Shown here in pieces: positions 44,875 through 53,810 of a stretch of 64,000 bases of DNA; the first letter of the stretch is position 1, and the number at the start of each line of letters is the position of its first letter. Under the pieces are notes generated by a model. The model ran no database searches. It saw only the letters and a list, made by a program, of their open reading frames with translations, and had not been told where the DNA came from. The stretch lies in contig NZ_SIJH01000008.1 in the NCBI RefSeq assembly GCF_004762095.1, forward strand, positions 1 to 64,000. The letters run 5' to 3'. This stretch comes from Tabrizicola caldifontis. Its GTDB lineage: Bacteria > Pseudomonadota > Alphaproteobacteria > Rhodobacterales > Rhodobacteraceae. Position numbers and translations under genes: made by a program.

Positions 44875-45684
44875 TCAGATGCCGAGAACGTCCATCATGT
44901 CGTATTGCCCCGGCTTCTGACCCTGGCCCCACAGTGCGGCCCGAAGCGCCCCCCGGGCAAAGATCGCGCGATCGGTGGCGATGTGGCGCAGGACAACACG
45001 TTCGCCCTCGCCAGCGAAGATCACATCATGTTCGCCCACGATGTCGCCGCCGCGGATCGCGCTGAAACCGATGGTGCCCCGCTCTCGCGCGCCGGTGATG
45101 CCGTCGCGCCCCGCGACCATTGCATCCTGAAGGGTGACGCCCCGTCCCGCCGCCGCTGCCGCGCCCAGCATCAGCGCGGTTCCCGAAGGCGCATCGACCT
45201 TCATCCGGTGGTGGGCTTCGACGATTTCCACGTCCCAGTCGGCATCCAGCGCCGCAGCCACCTTCTGCGTCAGCCGCACCAGAAGGTTGACGCCAAGCGA
45301 CATGTTCCCGGCACGCACGATCACTGCATGGCGGCTGGCGGCCTCGATCCTGGCCAGATGGTCGGGTTCCAGCCCGGTGGTGCCGATCACATGCACGGCC
45401 CGGGCCTGAGCGGCAAGCGCGGCGAATTCCACCGTCGCGGCGGGGGCGGTGAAATCGACCACGGCCTGCGCCCGGGCGAAGGCTTCCAGCGGGTCGTCGG
45501 TGACCTTCACGCCAAGCGCTGCGCTGCCCATCGCCTCGCCCACGTCACGGCCGATCCAGGGGTGTCCCGGACGTTCCACGCAGCCCACCAGGCGCAGCCT
45601 GTCGGACGCCCCTGCCAGCCGGATCAGCGTCTGACCCATCCGGCCCGATGCGCCTGTCACAACCAGTCCCGGTAGATCGTTCAT
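44875..45684 (-). CDS. dapB: 4-hydroxy-tetrahydrodipicolinate reductase
   Basis: Encodes 269 aa. Starts [16 protein letters not shown] (NAD(P) loop), then [15 protein letters not shown] and [19 protein letters not shown], the DapB catalytic signature, with a C-terminal [22 protein letters not shown]. It reduces HTPA in lysine and diaminopimelate synthesis. Divergent from rbfA. Confidence 0.96.
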   Translation of the reverse strand: MNDLPGLVVTGASGRMGQTLIRLAGASDRLRLVGCVERPGHPWIGRDVGEAMGSAALGVKVTDDPLEAFARAQAVVDFTAPAATVEFAALAAQARAVHVIGTTGLEPDHLARIEAASRHAVIVRAGNMSLGVNLLVRLTQKVAAALDADWDVEIVEAHHRMKVDAPSGTALMLGAAAAAGRGVTLQDAMVAGRDGITGARERGTIGFSAIRGGDIVGEHDVIFAGEGERVVLRHIATDRAIFARGALRAALWGQGQKPGQYDMMDVLGI

Positions 45685-45781
45685 CGCAAGCCTCCATGCC
45701 TGGGTCTTTTCCCTAGCCGCTTCGCGCAGGCGTGAGAAGCCCGGCGTTGCGGGGCGCGGCGAAAGGGCCTAAACGGGCGGC

Positions 45782-46192
45782 ATGTCGAAATCACGCCCCA
45801 CCTATGGCCAAGGCCCCTCGCAGCGGCAGTTGCGCGTGGGCGAACTGATCCGCCGCACGCTGTCCGACGTGCTGAACCGGGGCGAGATCCACGACCCCGA
45901 CCTGAACGCCATGTCGATCACCGTGGGCGAGGTCGCCTGCTCGCCCGATCTCAAGATCGCCACCGTCTATGTCATGCCGCTGATGGGCTCGGTCCCGGTG
46001 GCCGAGGCCATAGCCGCGCTGGCGCGGAACAAGGCCGAACTGCGCCACCGCGTCGCAAGCGAACTGACGCTGAAATATGCCCCTGACCTGCGTTTCCGCC
46101 CCGACGAGACCTTCGACCGGCTGGACGAGACGCGCCGGTTGTTTTCCGACCCCGCTGTGAAACGCGACCTCGACGCGCCGGACGAAGAGTGA
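45782..46192 (+). CDS. rbfA: 30S ribosome-binding factor RbfA
   Basis: Encodes 136 aa. GPSQRQLRVGELIRRTLSDVLNRGEI, ACSPDLKIATVYVMPL and LRHRVASELTLKYAPDLRFRPDETFDR are RbfA; it helps 16S rRNA maturation on the 30S subunit and cold adaptation. The next gene overlaps its stop by 3 bases (TGATG), and truB follows, the normal rbfA-truB neighbourhood. Confidence 0.94.
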   Translation: MSKSRPTYGQGPSQRQLRVGELIRRTLSDVLNRGEIHDPDLNAMSITVGEVACSPDLKIATVYVMPLMGSVPVAEAIAALARNKAELRHRVASELTLKYAPDLRFRPDETFDRLDETRRLFSDPAVKRDLDAPDEE

Positions 46193-46914
46193 TGCTGCGG
46201 CTTGCCCTTGCCCTGATCCTGGCGCCGCTGGCCGCGGGTGCAGCAACGTGCCGCGATACCGTGTTCGAAGGCATGGGCTACACCGTCTGCGAGGTCGCCG
46301 CGGGCGAGGACCTGCGCCTCTTTCGTTCTGGGCCCGATGGTGCCTACGGCAGCTTCCGTGCGGTCAACCAGGCCCTCGAGGCCGAGGGCAAGAGCCTGGG
46401 CTTCGCCATGAATGCCGGGATGTATCACCGCGACCTGTCTCCGGTCGGGCTGTATATCGAGGACGGCAGCGAGCAGGCCCCCCTGGTCACCCGCGATGGG
46501 CCGGGGAACTTCGGCATGTTGCCGAACGGGGTCTTCTGCTGGGACGGCAGCTTCCGCATCATCGAAAGCCGCGCCTTCAAGGCCGACCGTCCCGCGTGCC
46601 GCTATGCCACCCAGTCCGGGCCGATGCTTGTGATCGGGGGCAAGCTGCACCCGCGCTTCCTGGCCGACAGCGACAGCCGGTATATCCGCAACGGGGTTGG
46701 CGTCAGCCGCGATGGCAGCCGTGCGGTCTTTGCCATCTCGAACGGGCGGGTCAACTTCCACGACTTCGCGCGGTTCTTCCGGGATGCGATGCGCCTGGAC
46801 GATGCGCTGTACTTCGATGGCAACATCTCGCGGCTTTACGCGCCCGAACTGGGCCGGCATGACGGCGGCTTTCCCATGGGGCCGATCGTCGGCACCGTCG
46901 TTCCGAAGGGGTGA
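46192..46914 (+). CDS. phosphodiester glycosidase family (DUF2233) protein
   Basis: Encodes 240 aa. Signal peptide (MLRLALALILAPLAAGA) then LGFAMNAGMYHRDLSPVGLYIEDG, GNFGMLPNGVFCW, QSGPMLVIGGKLHPRF, NGVGVSRDG and FDGNISRLYAP, the NAGPA/DUF2233 pattern of phosphodiester glycosidases. A periplasmic role in trimming a glycan or exopolysaccharide phosphodiester is possible but not demonstrated. It sits between rbfA and truB in the same operon. Confidence 0.8.
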   Translation: MLRLALALILAPLAAGAATCRDTVFEGMGYTVCEVAAGEDLRLFRSGPDGAYGSFRAVNQALEAEGKSLGFAMNAGMYHRDLSPVGLYIEDGSEQAPLVTRDGPGNFGMLPNGVFCWDGSFRIIESRAFKADRPACRYATQSGPMLVIGGKLHPRFLADSDSRYIRNGVGVSRDGSRAVFAISNGRVNFHDFARFFRDAMRLDDALYFDGNISRLYAPELGRHDGGFPMGPIVGTVVPKG

Positions 46915-46917
46915 ATC

Positions 46918-47820
46918 ATGGGGCGCACCAGGAAGGGCCGCGCCGTCAGCGGCTGGCTGATCGTGGACAAGCCTGCGGGGGTGACCTCCACCGCCGTGGT
47001 CAACAAGGTGAAGTGGGCGCTGTCGGCCCAGAAGGCGGGCCATGCCGGGACGCTTGACCCCGATGCGACCGGCGTTCTGGCTGTGGCGCTGGGCGAGGCG
47101 ACCAAGACCGTGCCCTACGTCACGGATGCGCTGAAGTGCTATCGCTTCCGCGTCACCCTCGGAGCGGCGACCGATACCGACGATGCCTCGGGCACAGTGA
47201 TCGCCACCAGCGACCGGCGCCCGACAGATGCCGAGATCGAGGCCGCGCTGGCCGCTTTCCGCGGCCATATCCAGCAGGTTCCGCCGCAGTTTTCCGCCGT
47301 TAAGGTTGATGGCGAACGCGCCTATGATCTGGCGCGCGAGGGCGAAGCGATGGAACTTGCGGCCCGCCCGCTGTGGGTGGAAAGCCTCAAGGTGCTGGGG
47401 CGCCCGGATGCCGATCACGTCGATCTTGAGATGGTCTGCGGCAAGGGTGGATATGTCCGCGCAATCGCCCGCGACCTGGGGCAGGCCCTAGGCTGCCTGG
47501 GCCATGTCGCATGGCTGCGGCGCGAATGGTCCGGCCCCTTTCGCGCCGATCAGGGCGTGACGCTGGAAACGGTCGATGCCGAGGCTGGCACCGAGGCACT
47601 GGACGCGCGGCTTCTGCCGCTGGAACTGGGGCTGGCCGATCTGCCGGAATGGCCCGCCACGCCCGAGGGCGCAGCGCGCCTGCGCAATGGCAATCCCGGC
47701 CGGGTGATCGGCCATGCCGAATGGGGCACCGAGGGCTGGGCCAGCCTGGACGGGCAGGCGGTGGCCGTTGGCCACTTCCGGGCGGGAGAATTGCACCCCA
47801 GCCGCGTCTTCAACCGTTGA
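46918..47820 (+). CDS. truB: tRNA pseudouridine synthase B
   Basis: Encodes 300 aa. [41 protein letters not shown] (catalytic D47) and [18 protein letters not shown] are TruB; the C-terminal PUA-like part follows. It makes pseudouridine 55 in tRNA. In operon with rbfA, 3 bases after the DUF2233 gene. Confidence 0.96.
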   Translation: MGRTRKGRAVSGWLIVDKPAGVTSTAVVNKVKWALSAQKAGHAGTLDPDATGVLAVALGEATKTVPYVTDALKCYRFRVTLGAATDTDDASGTVIATSDRRPTDAEIEAALAAFRGHIQQVPPQFSAVKVDGERAYDLAREGEAMELAARPLWVESLKVLGRPDADHVDLEMVCGKGGYVRAIARDLGQALGCLGHVAWLRREWSGPFRADQGVTLETVDAEAGTEALDARLLPLELGLADLPEWPATPEGAARLRNGNPGRVIGHAEWGTEGWASLDGQAVAVGHFRAGELHPSRVFNR

Positions 47821-47917
47821 GCCCTTTGCACGGCTGCGGACACACCGCACCGGGCGGAAGGCTCTGGCCTTGCGCGCACGGGGCAGGTAAACGGGGCGCA
47901 ATTCCGCGGGGGCCACG

Positions 47918-49003
47918 ATGAACGACCAGATCAAGCCGCAGCCAGGCATTCTTGACATTGCCCTTTACGAAGGCGGCAAGGCGCATGTGGCGGGTGTGGC
48001 CAATGTGGTGAAGCTATCGTCGAACGAAAACCCGTTCGGTCCCTCGGACAAGGCAAAGGACGCCTTCGCGCGCACCGTCCACAGCCTGCATCGCTATCCG
48101 GTGACCGACCACGCCGACCTGCGCGCCGCCATCGCCGAGGTGCATGGTCTGGACGCAGGCCGCATCATATGCGGCGTGGGGTCGGACGAGATCATCACCT
48201 TTCTCTGCCAGGCCTATGCCGGCCAGCGGGACGAGGTCGTGTTCACCGAACACGGGTTCCTGATGTATCGCATCTCGGCCCTGGCTGTGGGCGCGACCCC
48301 GGTCGAGGTGCCGGAGCGCGAGCGCACGGCGGATGTCGATGCGATCCTCGATGCCTGCAACCGGCGTACGAAGCTGGTGTTCCTGGCCAACCCGAACAAC
48401 CCGACCGGCACGATGATTTCGGCCGCTGAAATCGCCCGGCTGGCCGAGAACCTGCCGCCCCAGGCGATTCTGGTGCTGGACGGGGCCTATGCGGAATATG
48501 TCGAGGGTTACGACGGCGGGGCCGCGCTGGTCGATGCGCGAGACAATGTGGTGATGACCCGGACCTTTTCGAAGATCTACGGCCTTGGTGGGCTGCGGAT
48601 CGGCTGGGGTTATGGTCCGCGGCATGTGATCGACGTGCTGAACCGGATCAGGGGTCCGTTCAACCTGTCCACCACCCAGCTCGAGACCGCCGAGGCGGCG
48701 GTGCGCGACCAGGACCATGTGGCCAGGTGCCGGGCGGAGAACAGCCGGATGCGCGGGTGGCTGGCCAAAGCCCTGGCCGAGATCGGCGTGCCCTCGGACA
48801 CCTCGATGGCCAATTTCATCCTGGCCCGCTTTGCCAGCCCGGAAGAAGCCGAGGCCTGCGATGCCTTCCTGCAGAAGCAGGGCCTGATCGTGCGGCGTGT
48901 GGCGGGTTACAAGTTGCCGCATTGCCTGCGGATCACCGTCGGCGACGAGGCGTCGTGCCGCCAGGTTGCCCATGCGATCGGGCAGTTCAAGGGGGTGAAA
49001 TGA
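47918..49003 (+). CDS. hisC: histidinol-phosphate aminotransferase
   Basis: Encodes 361 aa. [11 protein letters not shown] (substrate loop), [19 protein letters not shown] and the PLP lysine in [20 protein letters not shown] (K219) identify it. HisC-type enzymes act in histidine and, here because of tyrC coupling, probably also in tyrosine/phenylalanine transamination (inference). Its stop overlaps the tyrC start by 4 bases. Confidence 0.9.
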   Translation: MNDQIKPQPGILDIALYEGGKAHVAGVANVVKLSSNENPFGPSDKAKDAFARTVHSLHRYPVTDHADLRAAIAEVHGLDAGRIICGVGSDEIITFLCQAYAGQRDEVVFTEHGFLMYRISALAVGATPVEVPERERTADVDAILDACNRRTKLVFLANPNNPTGTMISAAEIARLAENLPPQAILVLDGAYAEYVEGYDGGAALVDARDNVVMTRTFSKIYGLGGLRIGWGYGPRHVIDVLNRIRGPFNLSTTQLETAEAAVRDQDHVARCRAENSRMRGWLAKALAEIGVPSDTSMANFILARFASPEEAEACDAFLQKQGLIVRRVAGYKLPHCLRITVGDEASCRQVAHAIGQFKGVK

Positions 49004-49917
49004 TCTATCAGCGTGTCGCCCTGATCGGCTTGGGACTGATCGCCTCGTCCATGGCGCATGCGATGCGGGCGCACGGGCTGGCTGGCGAGATCGTGGGCCA
49101 TGCCCGTTCGGTCGAGACGCGCGCGGTGGCGAGGGATCTGTTCTGCGACCGGGTCTGCGAAACGGCGGCCGAGGCCGTGAAGGGTGCCGACCTCGTGGTT
49201 CTGGCGGTGCCGGTGGGCGCGATGGGCGAGATCGCCGCCGAGATCGGGCCGCATCTGAAGCCGGGTGCGGTGGTGACGGATGTGGGGTCGGTCAAACAGG
49301 CGGTGGTGGATGCCGTGGCGCCGCACATTCCGCCGGGTGTGCACTTCATTCCCGGCCATCCGCTGGCGGGCACCGAATATTCGGGGCCGAGGTCGGGTTT
49401 TGCGACGCTGTTCCAGAACCGCTGGTGGCTGCTGACGCCCTTGCCCGAAACCGACCCTGTCGAGATCGCGCGGCTGCGGAAGCTGCTCGAGGCGATGGGT
49501 GCCAATGTCGACGAGATGGACGTGGCCCGGCACGATCTGGTGCTGGCCGTGGTCAGCCACACGCCGCACCTGATCGCCTACACGATGGTCGGTGTGGCCG
49601 ACCACATGCGGCGTGTTTCGCAGCAGGAGGTCATCAAGTATTCGGCCTCGGGCTTCCGCGACTTCACCCGAATTGCGGCCAGCGATCCGACGATGTGGCG
49701 CGATGTATTCCTGACCAACAAGGACGCGGTGCTGGACATCCTCGGCCGGTTTGCCGAAGAGCTGTTCACCTTGCAGCGCGCCATCCGCATGGGGGATGGC
49801 GAGCATCTGCACGCCTATTTCACCCGCACCCGGGCCATTCGCCGCGGGATCATCGAGGCCGGCCAGGACACGGCCGCGCCGGACTTCGGGCGCTCGGCGC
49901 CCGCGAAGGAAGGCTAG
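49000..49917 (+). CDS. tyrC: prephenate/arogenate dehydrogenase
   Basis: Encodes 305 aa. [18 protein letters not shown] (NAD fold), [57 protein letters not shown] and [13 protein letters not shown]-like segments are TyrA/TyrC. It makes tyrosine precursors by oxidative decarboxylation. No ACT domain is visible, so classical tyrosine inhibition may be absent. Confidence 0.92.
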   Translation: MIYQRVALIGLGLIASSMAHAMRAHGLAGEIVGHARSVETRAVARDLFCDRVCETAAEAVKGADLVVLAVPVGAMGEIAAEIGPHLKPGAVVTDVGSVKQAVVDAVAPHIPPGVHFIPGHPLAGTEYSGPRSGFATLFQNRWWLLTPLPETDPVEIARLRKLLEAMGANVDEMDVARHDLVLAVVSHTPHLIAYTMVGVADHMRRVSQQEVIKYSASGFRDFTRIAASDPTMWRDVFLTNKDAVLDILGRFAEELFTLQRAIRMGDGEHLHAYFTRTRAIRRGIIEAGQDTAAPDFGRSAPAKEG

Positions 49918-49920
49918 CCG

Positions 49921-50877
49921 GTGCGGGGGCTGCTGGCCGCCGCCCTGTGCTGCCTGGCCGTGAAGGCCGGGGCCGAAGCGGTGGACAGATCACCGCGTCC
50001 GCTGCCGAACCCCGTGCTGGCTGGATTGGGCGCTGCCCCCCCTGTAGCTGATCCCGCACCGGCGCCCATGCCCGACACCGTGCCGGCCAGCGCGCCAGAT
50101 GTGAAACCCAGGGCCAGGCCCGAGCTGCAGATGGCAGCAGCGGATGCATCCGTGCAGGCGACAGCTTTTCCACCCGGCGCGATGGCACGATCCCTGCGCC
50201 CGCTGGCCCGGCCGCGCGCACTGGTGGAACAGATCGCGGCGCTGCGGGTTGCCCCGGCCGAAACCGGGCTGAAGCTGTCGTCGAGGCCGCCCGAGGCCGA
50301 AGTTGAACCGGCCGCAGCGGCCCCACCGCTTACGCCACGCGAGAAGCGGAAGAAAAAGCGCGAGGCAGCCTCGATGCAGGGCGCGGTCTGCGGTGTCGCG
50401 GCGATCAAGGGAGAGCCGATTGCCCCCATCGGGTCAAAGGTTTCGGGTTGCGGCGTTGAGGAGCCGGTGCGCGTCACCTCGGTTGCGGGGGTGCGGCTCA
50501 GCCAGGCGGCAACGGTGGATTGCAGCATCGCAAGGGCCCTGAATTCCTGGGTGGACGAGGTCGCCCAGCCCGCCTTCAATGGCCAGCTGGCCGAGCTGCG
50601 CATCGCCGCTCATTACGTCTGCCGGGGGCGGAACAATGTGAAGGGCGCGAAAGTCAGCGAGCATGGCAAGGGCCGGGCCGTCGATATTTCGGCCTTCGTG
50701 CTGGCCAACGGTCGGGTGCTGACGGTGGCGCAGGATTATGACCAGCTTCTGCGCCGGATCTACAGGGCGGGTTGCGGCTATTTCAAGACGACGCTTGGCC
50801 CGGGGTCGGACGGCTATCACGAGGATCACTTCCACTTCGACACGTCCGCCCGTGCCGGCGGTACCTACTGCCGATAG
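49921..50877 (+). CDS. extensin-like C-terminal domain protein
   Basis: Encodes 318 aa. GTG start at 49921 is adopted because ATG starts in frame lie inside the protein. Signal peptide (about 1-19), a long low-complexity Pro/Ala linker (about 25-150), then the extensin-like domain: GAVCGVAAIKGEPI, LSQAATVDCSIARALNSWV, VSEHGKGRAVDISAFVL and DGYHEDHFHFDTS, with conserved histidines, aspartates and several cysteines. A periplasmic peptidoglycan-related role is usual for the family. Follows tyrC by 3 bases. Confidence 0.82.
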   Translation: MRGLLAAALCCLAVKAGAEAVDRSPRPLPNPVLAGLGAAPPVADPAPAPMPDTVPASAPDVKPRARPELQMAAADASVQATAFPPGAMARSLRPLARPRALVEQIAALRVAPAETGLKLSSRPPEAEVEPAAAAPPLTPREKRKKKREAASMQGAVCGVAAIKGEPIAPIGSKVSGCGVEEPVRVTSVAGVRLSQAATVDCSIARALNSWVDEVAQPAFNGQLAELRIAAHYVCRGRNNVKGAKVSEHGKGRAVDISAFVLANGRVLTVAQDYDQLLRRIYRAGCGYFKTTLGPGSDGYHEDHFHFDTSARAGGTYCR

Positions 50878-50968
50878 AGCAAGGCAGGAGCTTCGGAGCT
50901 GCCCTCTCCTGCGCCGTCGGCCTGTCGTCGGGTCGTGGGGCCGGTCGTGGCGGAATTGTCCGCGAGCC

Positions 50969-51973
50969 TCAGCCCGCAGGCGGCAAGAGCACCGGCGCAG
51001 GGCCGAGCGGCACAGGGCCCAGCGTCATCCAGCCGTTTTCCAGGACGAGCGGCAGTTTCAGCACCTCGGGGTCACCCGTCTGCTGGGCGAGGCTTGCCAG
51101 CATCGTTTCGACCGTCTGCAGCAGTTCCGGCCGGACCGCGCCCGAGGCAACCAGGACCGGAAGGATCCGCCGCCAGTTGGTGATGGTGACGTCGATCCGG
51201 CCGGCCGCCAGGCCATTGTCATCGGGCGCGATGCGACCGGCAGCCGCCGCCGACAGCTCGCCCCATGTGATCAGCGTGTCAGTCAGCGCCAGTGCAGCGA
51301 CACGGGGGCGGGTCTGGCCCGCGTGCCGGTCGAGGGGCGCCGTAAGCGTCAGGCTGGCACGCAGGCGGATCACCCCGACCGTCGGGGGCAGGCTGTCATC
51401 GGGCACCAGCCGCGCAAGCAGCGCCGGGTCGGGTGCAAGCCCGGCGACATCCAGCGACAGATCATAGGCGTTCTGTCCGCCCTCGGCTGCGGCCAGCGAC
51501 ATGACGGCACGCTCTGCCCCAAGCGTCCAGCCTGCGCTGGATCGGGCCTGGAAGGGGCCGGTCTCGGCCACGGCCAGGGCCAGCGGCAGATCGGTCGCCG
51601 GACGGGCGCGGAGGCTTGCGCGCAACCCCTCGGCCATGACGGTGACCGCTTCGCCCGGAAGGGTCACCACCTGCTCGGGCGGAAGCACGGCGATGATGTG
51701 CCAGGGCTTCCAGGTCATCGCGAAGAGCTGGGCGAAAGGTGCCTGCCATCCGATTCCCGAGACAGGATCGGCATAGCGTATGCCCTCGACCGTCAGGTCG
51801 AAGCGGTTCGGGAAGCCCGCAACCGTCAGCCCCGTGCGCTCTGCGGTGGCACCGCGGGCGGCAGCCTCGGCAAAGGCCTGTTCCACGCCCTGACGCACCG
51901 CCGAGGATCCCACGAACCAGTAGCCCCACCACAGGCCTGTGACCAGAAGGATCAGAATGAGAAGCTTGCGCAT
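50969..51973 (-). CDS. DUF2125 domain protein
   Basis: Encodes 334 aa. One N-terminal helix (LLILILLVTGLWWGYWFVG) then GLTVAGFPNRFDLTVEGIRYADP and SGIGWQAPFAQLFAMTWKPWHIIAVLPPEQVV, the DUF2125 pattern common in alphaproteobacteria. Function unknown; likely anchored in the inner membrane with a periplasmic domain. Convergent with the extensin-like gene and divergent from chaC. Confidence 0.85.
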   Translation of the reverse strand: MRKLLILILLVTGLWWGYWFVGSSAVRQGVEQAFAEAAARGATAERTGLTVAGFPNRFDLTVEGIRYADPVSGIGWQAPFAQLFAMTWKPWHIIAVLPPEQVVTLPGEAVTVMAEGLRASLRARPATDLPLALAVAETGPFQARSSAGWTLGAERAVMSLAAAEGGQNAYDLSLDVAGLAPDPALLARLVPDDSLPPTVGVIRLRASLTLTAPLDRHAGQTRPRVAALALTDTLITWGELSAAAAGRIAPDDNGLAAGRIDVTITNWRRILPVLVASGAVRPELLQTVETMLASLAQQTGDPEVLKLPLVLENGWMTLGPVPLGPAPVLLPPAG

Positions 51974-52036
51974 GCAGCGGCCCTTTTCATTGCCCTTGCC
52001 CCGGTGTTTACAGGGGCAAGGGGTTCACGGCCAGCC

Positions 52037-52567
52037 ATGCATGGATCACTTTGGGTTTTCGGATACGGGTCGCTGATCTGGGATCCCGGCTTCCCCGTTG
52101 CCGAACAGCGCATCGGGCGGGTGGCCGGCTGGCATCGCAGCTTCTGCATGCGCTCGATCCATCACCGGGGCACTGCGGTGAACCCCGGTCTGGTGCTGGC
52201 GCTGGATCGTGCGGACGGCGCAAGCTGCCAGGGCGTTGCCTTCCGAGTCGTCCCCGGGGCCGAGGCCGAGGCGCTGGCCGGCCTGCGAGAGCGCGAACTG
52301 GTCTCGTCCGCCTATCTGGAGACCGTGCTGCGGGTCGAGACAGAGGCCGGTCCGGTCGAGGCGCTGACCTATGTCATCGACCCCGATCACGTTCAGTATT
52401 GCGGCAGGCTGGACCTGGATGAACAGGCCCGGATCATCGCCCGGGCGCATGGCGGGCGAGGGCCAAACCGCGACTACCTTTGGGCGACGGCTGCGCATCT
52501 GGCCGAACTTGGTATCAGCGATCCCGATCTGGAATGGCTTGCGCGGCGCGTGCGCAGCCTGTGCTGA
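52037..52567 (+). CDS. ChaC-type gamma-glutamylcyclotransferase
   Basis: Encodes 176 aa. WVFGYGSLIWDPGF (substrate loop), RIGRVAGWHRSFCMRSIHHRGTAVNPGLVLAL, and the catalytic-type glutamate in LRERELVSSAYLETVL, then GRGPNRDYLW match ChaC enzymes, which degrade glutathione to 5-oxoproline and Cys-Gly. With the gamma-glutamyltransferase and glyoxalase II in the window it forms part of glutathione metabolism. Confidence 0.9.
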   Translation: MHGSLWVFGYGSLIWDPGFPVAEQRIGRVAGWHRSFCMRSIHHRGTAVNPGLVLALDRADGASCQGVAFRVVPGAEAEALAGLRERELVSSAYLETVLRVETEAGPVEALTYVIDPDHVQYCGRLDLDEQARIIARAHGGRGPNRDYLWATAAHLAELGISDPDLEWLARRVRSLC

Positions 52568-52634
52568 CCTTTTGCTTGGCAGCGCGCGTGGGCCTGCTAG
52601 TCTTGCGCAAAGGGCAGGAAACAGAAGGGCAGGC

Positions 52635-53807
52635 ATGTCCCAGACCGAGACACGGGGCGCAGAGGTTGCGACGACCTTCAGTCAGCCGATCCGCGCCATT
52701 ACCCAGATGCTTCTGGTCTGTGCGCTGGTCGGAACCGGGGCCTGGGCGATCCATGGCCAGATCATCGACATCGTCCGTGCCAATCCGCTGCTGAACGGGC
52801 TGATCGCCTTCGTTTTCCTGATCGGTGTGCTGACCTGTTTCTGGCAGGTCTGGATCCTGGCGCAATCGGTCTACTGGATCGAGAATTTCGTTCGCGGCAC
52901 CCCTGGAACCGAAGACAACGCGCCGCCGCGCCTTCTGGCACCGCTGGCCGCGCTGCTGCGCGCACGGACGGCGCGAATGTCGATCTCGGCCTCTTCGTCG
53001 CGGTCGATCCAGGATTCGGTCGCCCAGCGGATCGACGAGGCCCGCGACATAACGCGCTATCTGATCAACCTGCTGGTCTTCCTGGGCCTGCTGGGCACCT
53101 TCTGGGGGCTGGCCACCACAGTTCCGGCGGTGGTCGAGACCATCCGCTCGCTTGCCCCGCAAGAGGGCGAAAGCGGGATGGAGGTGTTTGAAAAGCTGAT
53201 GAGCGGCCTTGAAAGTCAGCTGGGCGGGATGGGAACGGCGTTTTCCTCGTCGCTGCTTGGACTTGCGGGGTCGCTGGTGCTGGGCCTTCTTGAGCTGTTC
53301 GCCGGGCACGGCCAGGCGCGCTTTACCCGCGAGCTTGAGGAATGGCTGTCCTCGATCACCCGGATCGGCTTCACCGGCGAGAGCGACGGTGGCGATCAGG
53401 GTGCGCTGGCCGCGATGATCGACCACATGGCCGTGCAGATGGAGCAGTTGCAGCTGATGCACGAACAGGCCGAGGCGGGACGCGCCGCATTCGAGGCCCG
53501 GATCGCCGACCTGACGCAGGCTCTTACAGTTCTGGGCGACCAGCGCGGCGACGAAGGCAGCCAGGCCGCCATCCTGCGTCGCATCGCCGACGGGCAGGAC
53601 CGGCTGATCGCGGTGCTGGCGACGGGCGAGGGTGGGCATGCCGACGCCGAAAGCCGGATGCGCCTGCGGTCGATCGACGTACAGCTGCTGCGCATCCTTG
53701 AAGAGATGGCAGCCGGCAGGCAGGAGACACTGGCGGACCTGCGGTCGGACATTGCGGCGCTGACGGCAGCGATCCGCCAGCTGGGCCGAACGGCGGGGCG
53801 GGGATAG
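52635..53807 (+). CDS. MotA/TolQ/ExbB-like proton-channel protein
   Basis: Encodes 390 aa. About four hydrophobic segments (22-39, 53-75, 143-165, 200-222); the latter two with LGLLGTFWGLATTVPAVV and GGMGTAFSSSLLGLAGSLVLGLLELF match the conserved pore part of MotA/TolQ/ExbB. The C-terminal half (about 230-390) is a charged, coiled-coil cytoplasmic tail. Such proteins form proton-driven complexes with a MotB/TolR/ExbD-like partner, here the next gene 3 bases downstream. What it powers is unknown. No tolA/tonB/tolB neighbours are present. Confidence 0.82.
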   Translation: MSQTETRGAEVATTFSQPIRAITQMLLVCALVGTGAWAIHGQIIDIVRANPLLNGLIAFVFLIGVLTCFWQVWILAQSVYWIENFVRGTPGTEDNAPPRLLAPLAALLRARTARMSISASSSRSIQDSVAQRIDEARDITRYLINLLVFLGLLGTFWGLATTVPAVVETIRSLAPQEGESGMEVFEKLMSGLESQLGGMGTAFSSSLLGLAGSLVLGLLELFAGHGQARFTRELEEWLSSITRIGFTGESDGGDQGALAAMIDHMAVQMEQLQLMHEQAEAGRAAFEARIADLTQALTVLGDQRGDEGSQAAILRRIADGQDRLIAVLATGEGGHADAESRMRLRSIDVQLLRILEEMAAGRQETLADLRSDIAALTAAIRQLGRTAGRG

Positions 53808-53810
53808 GTC

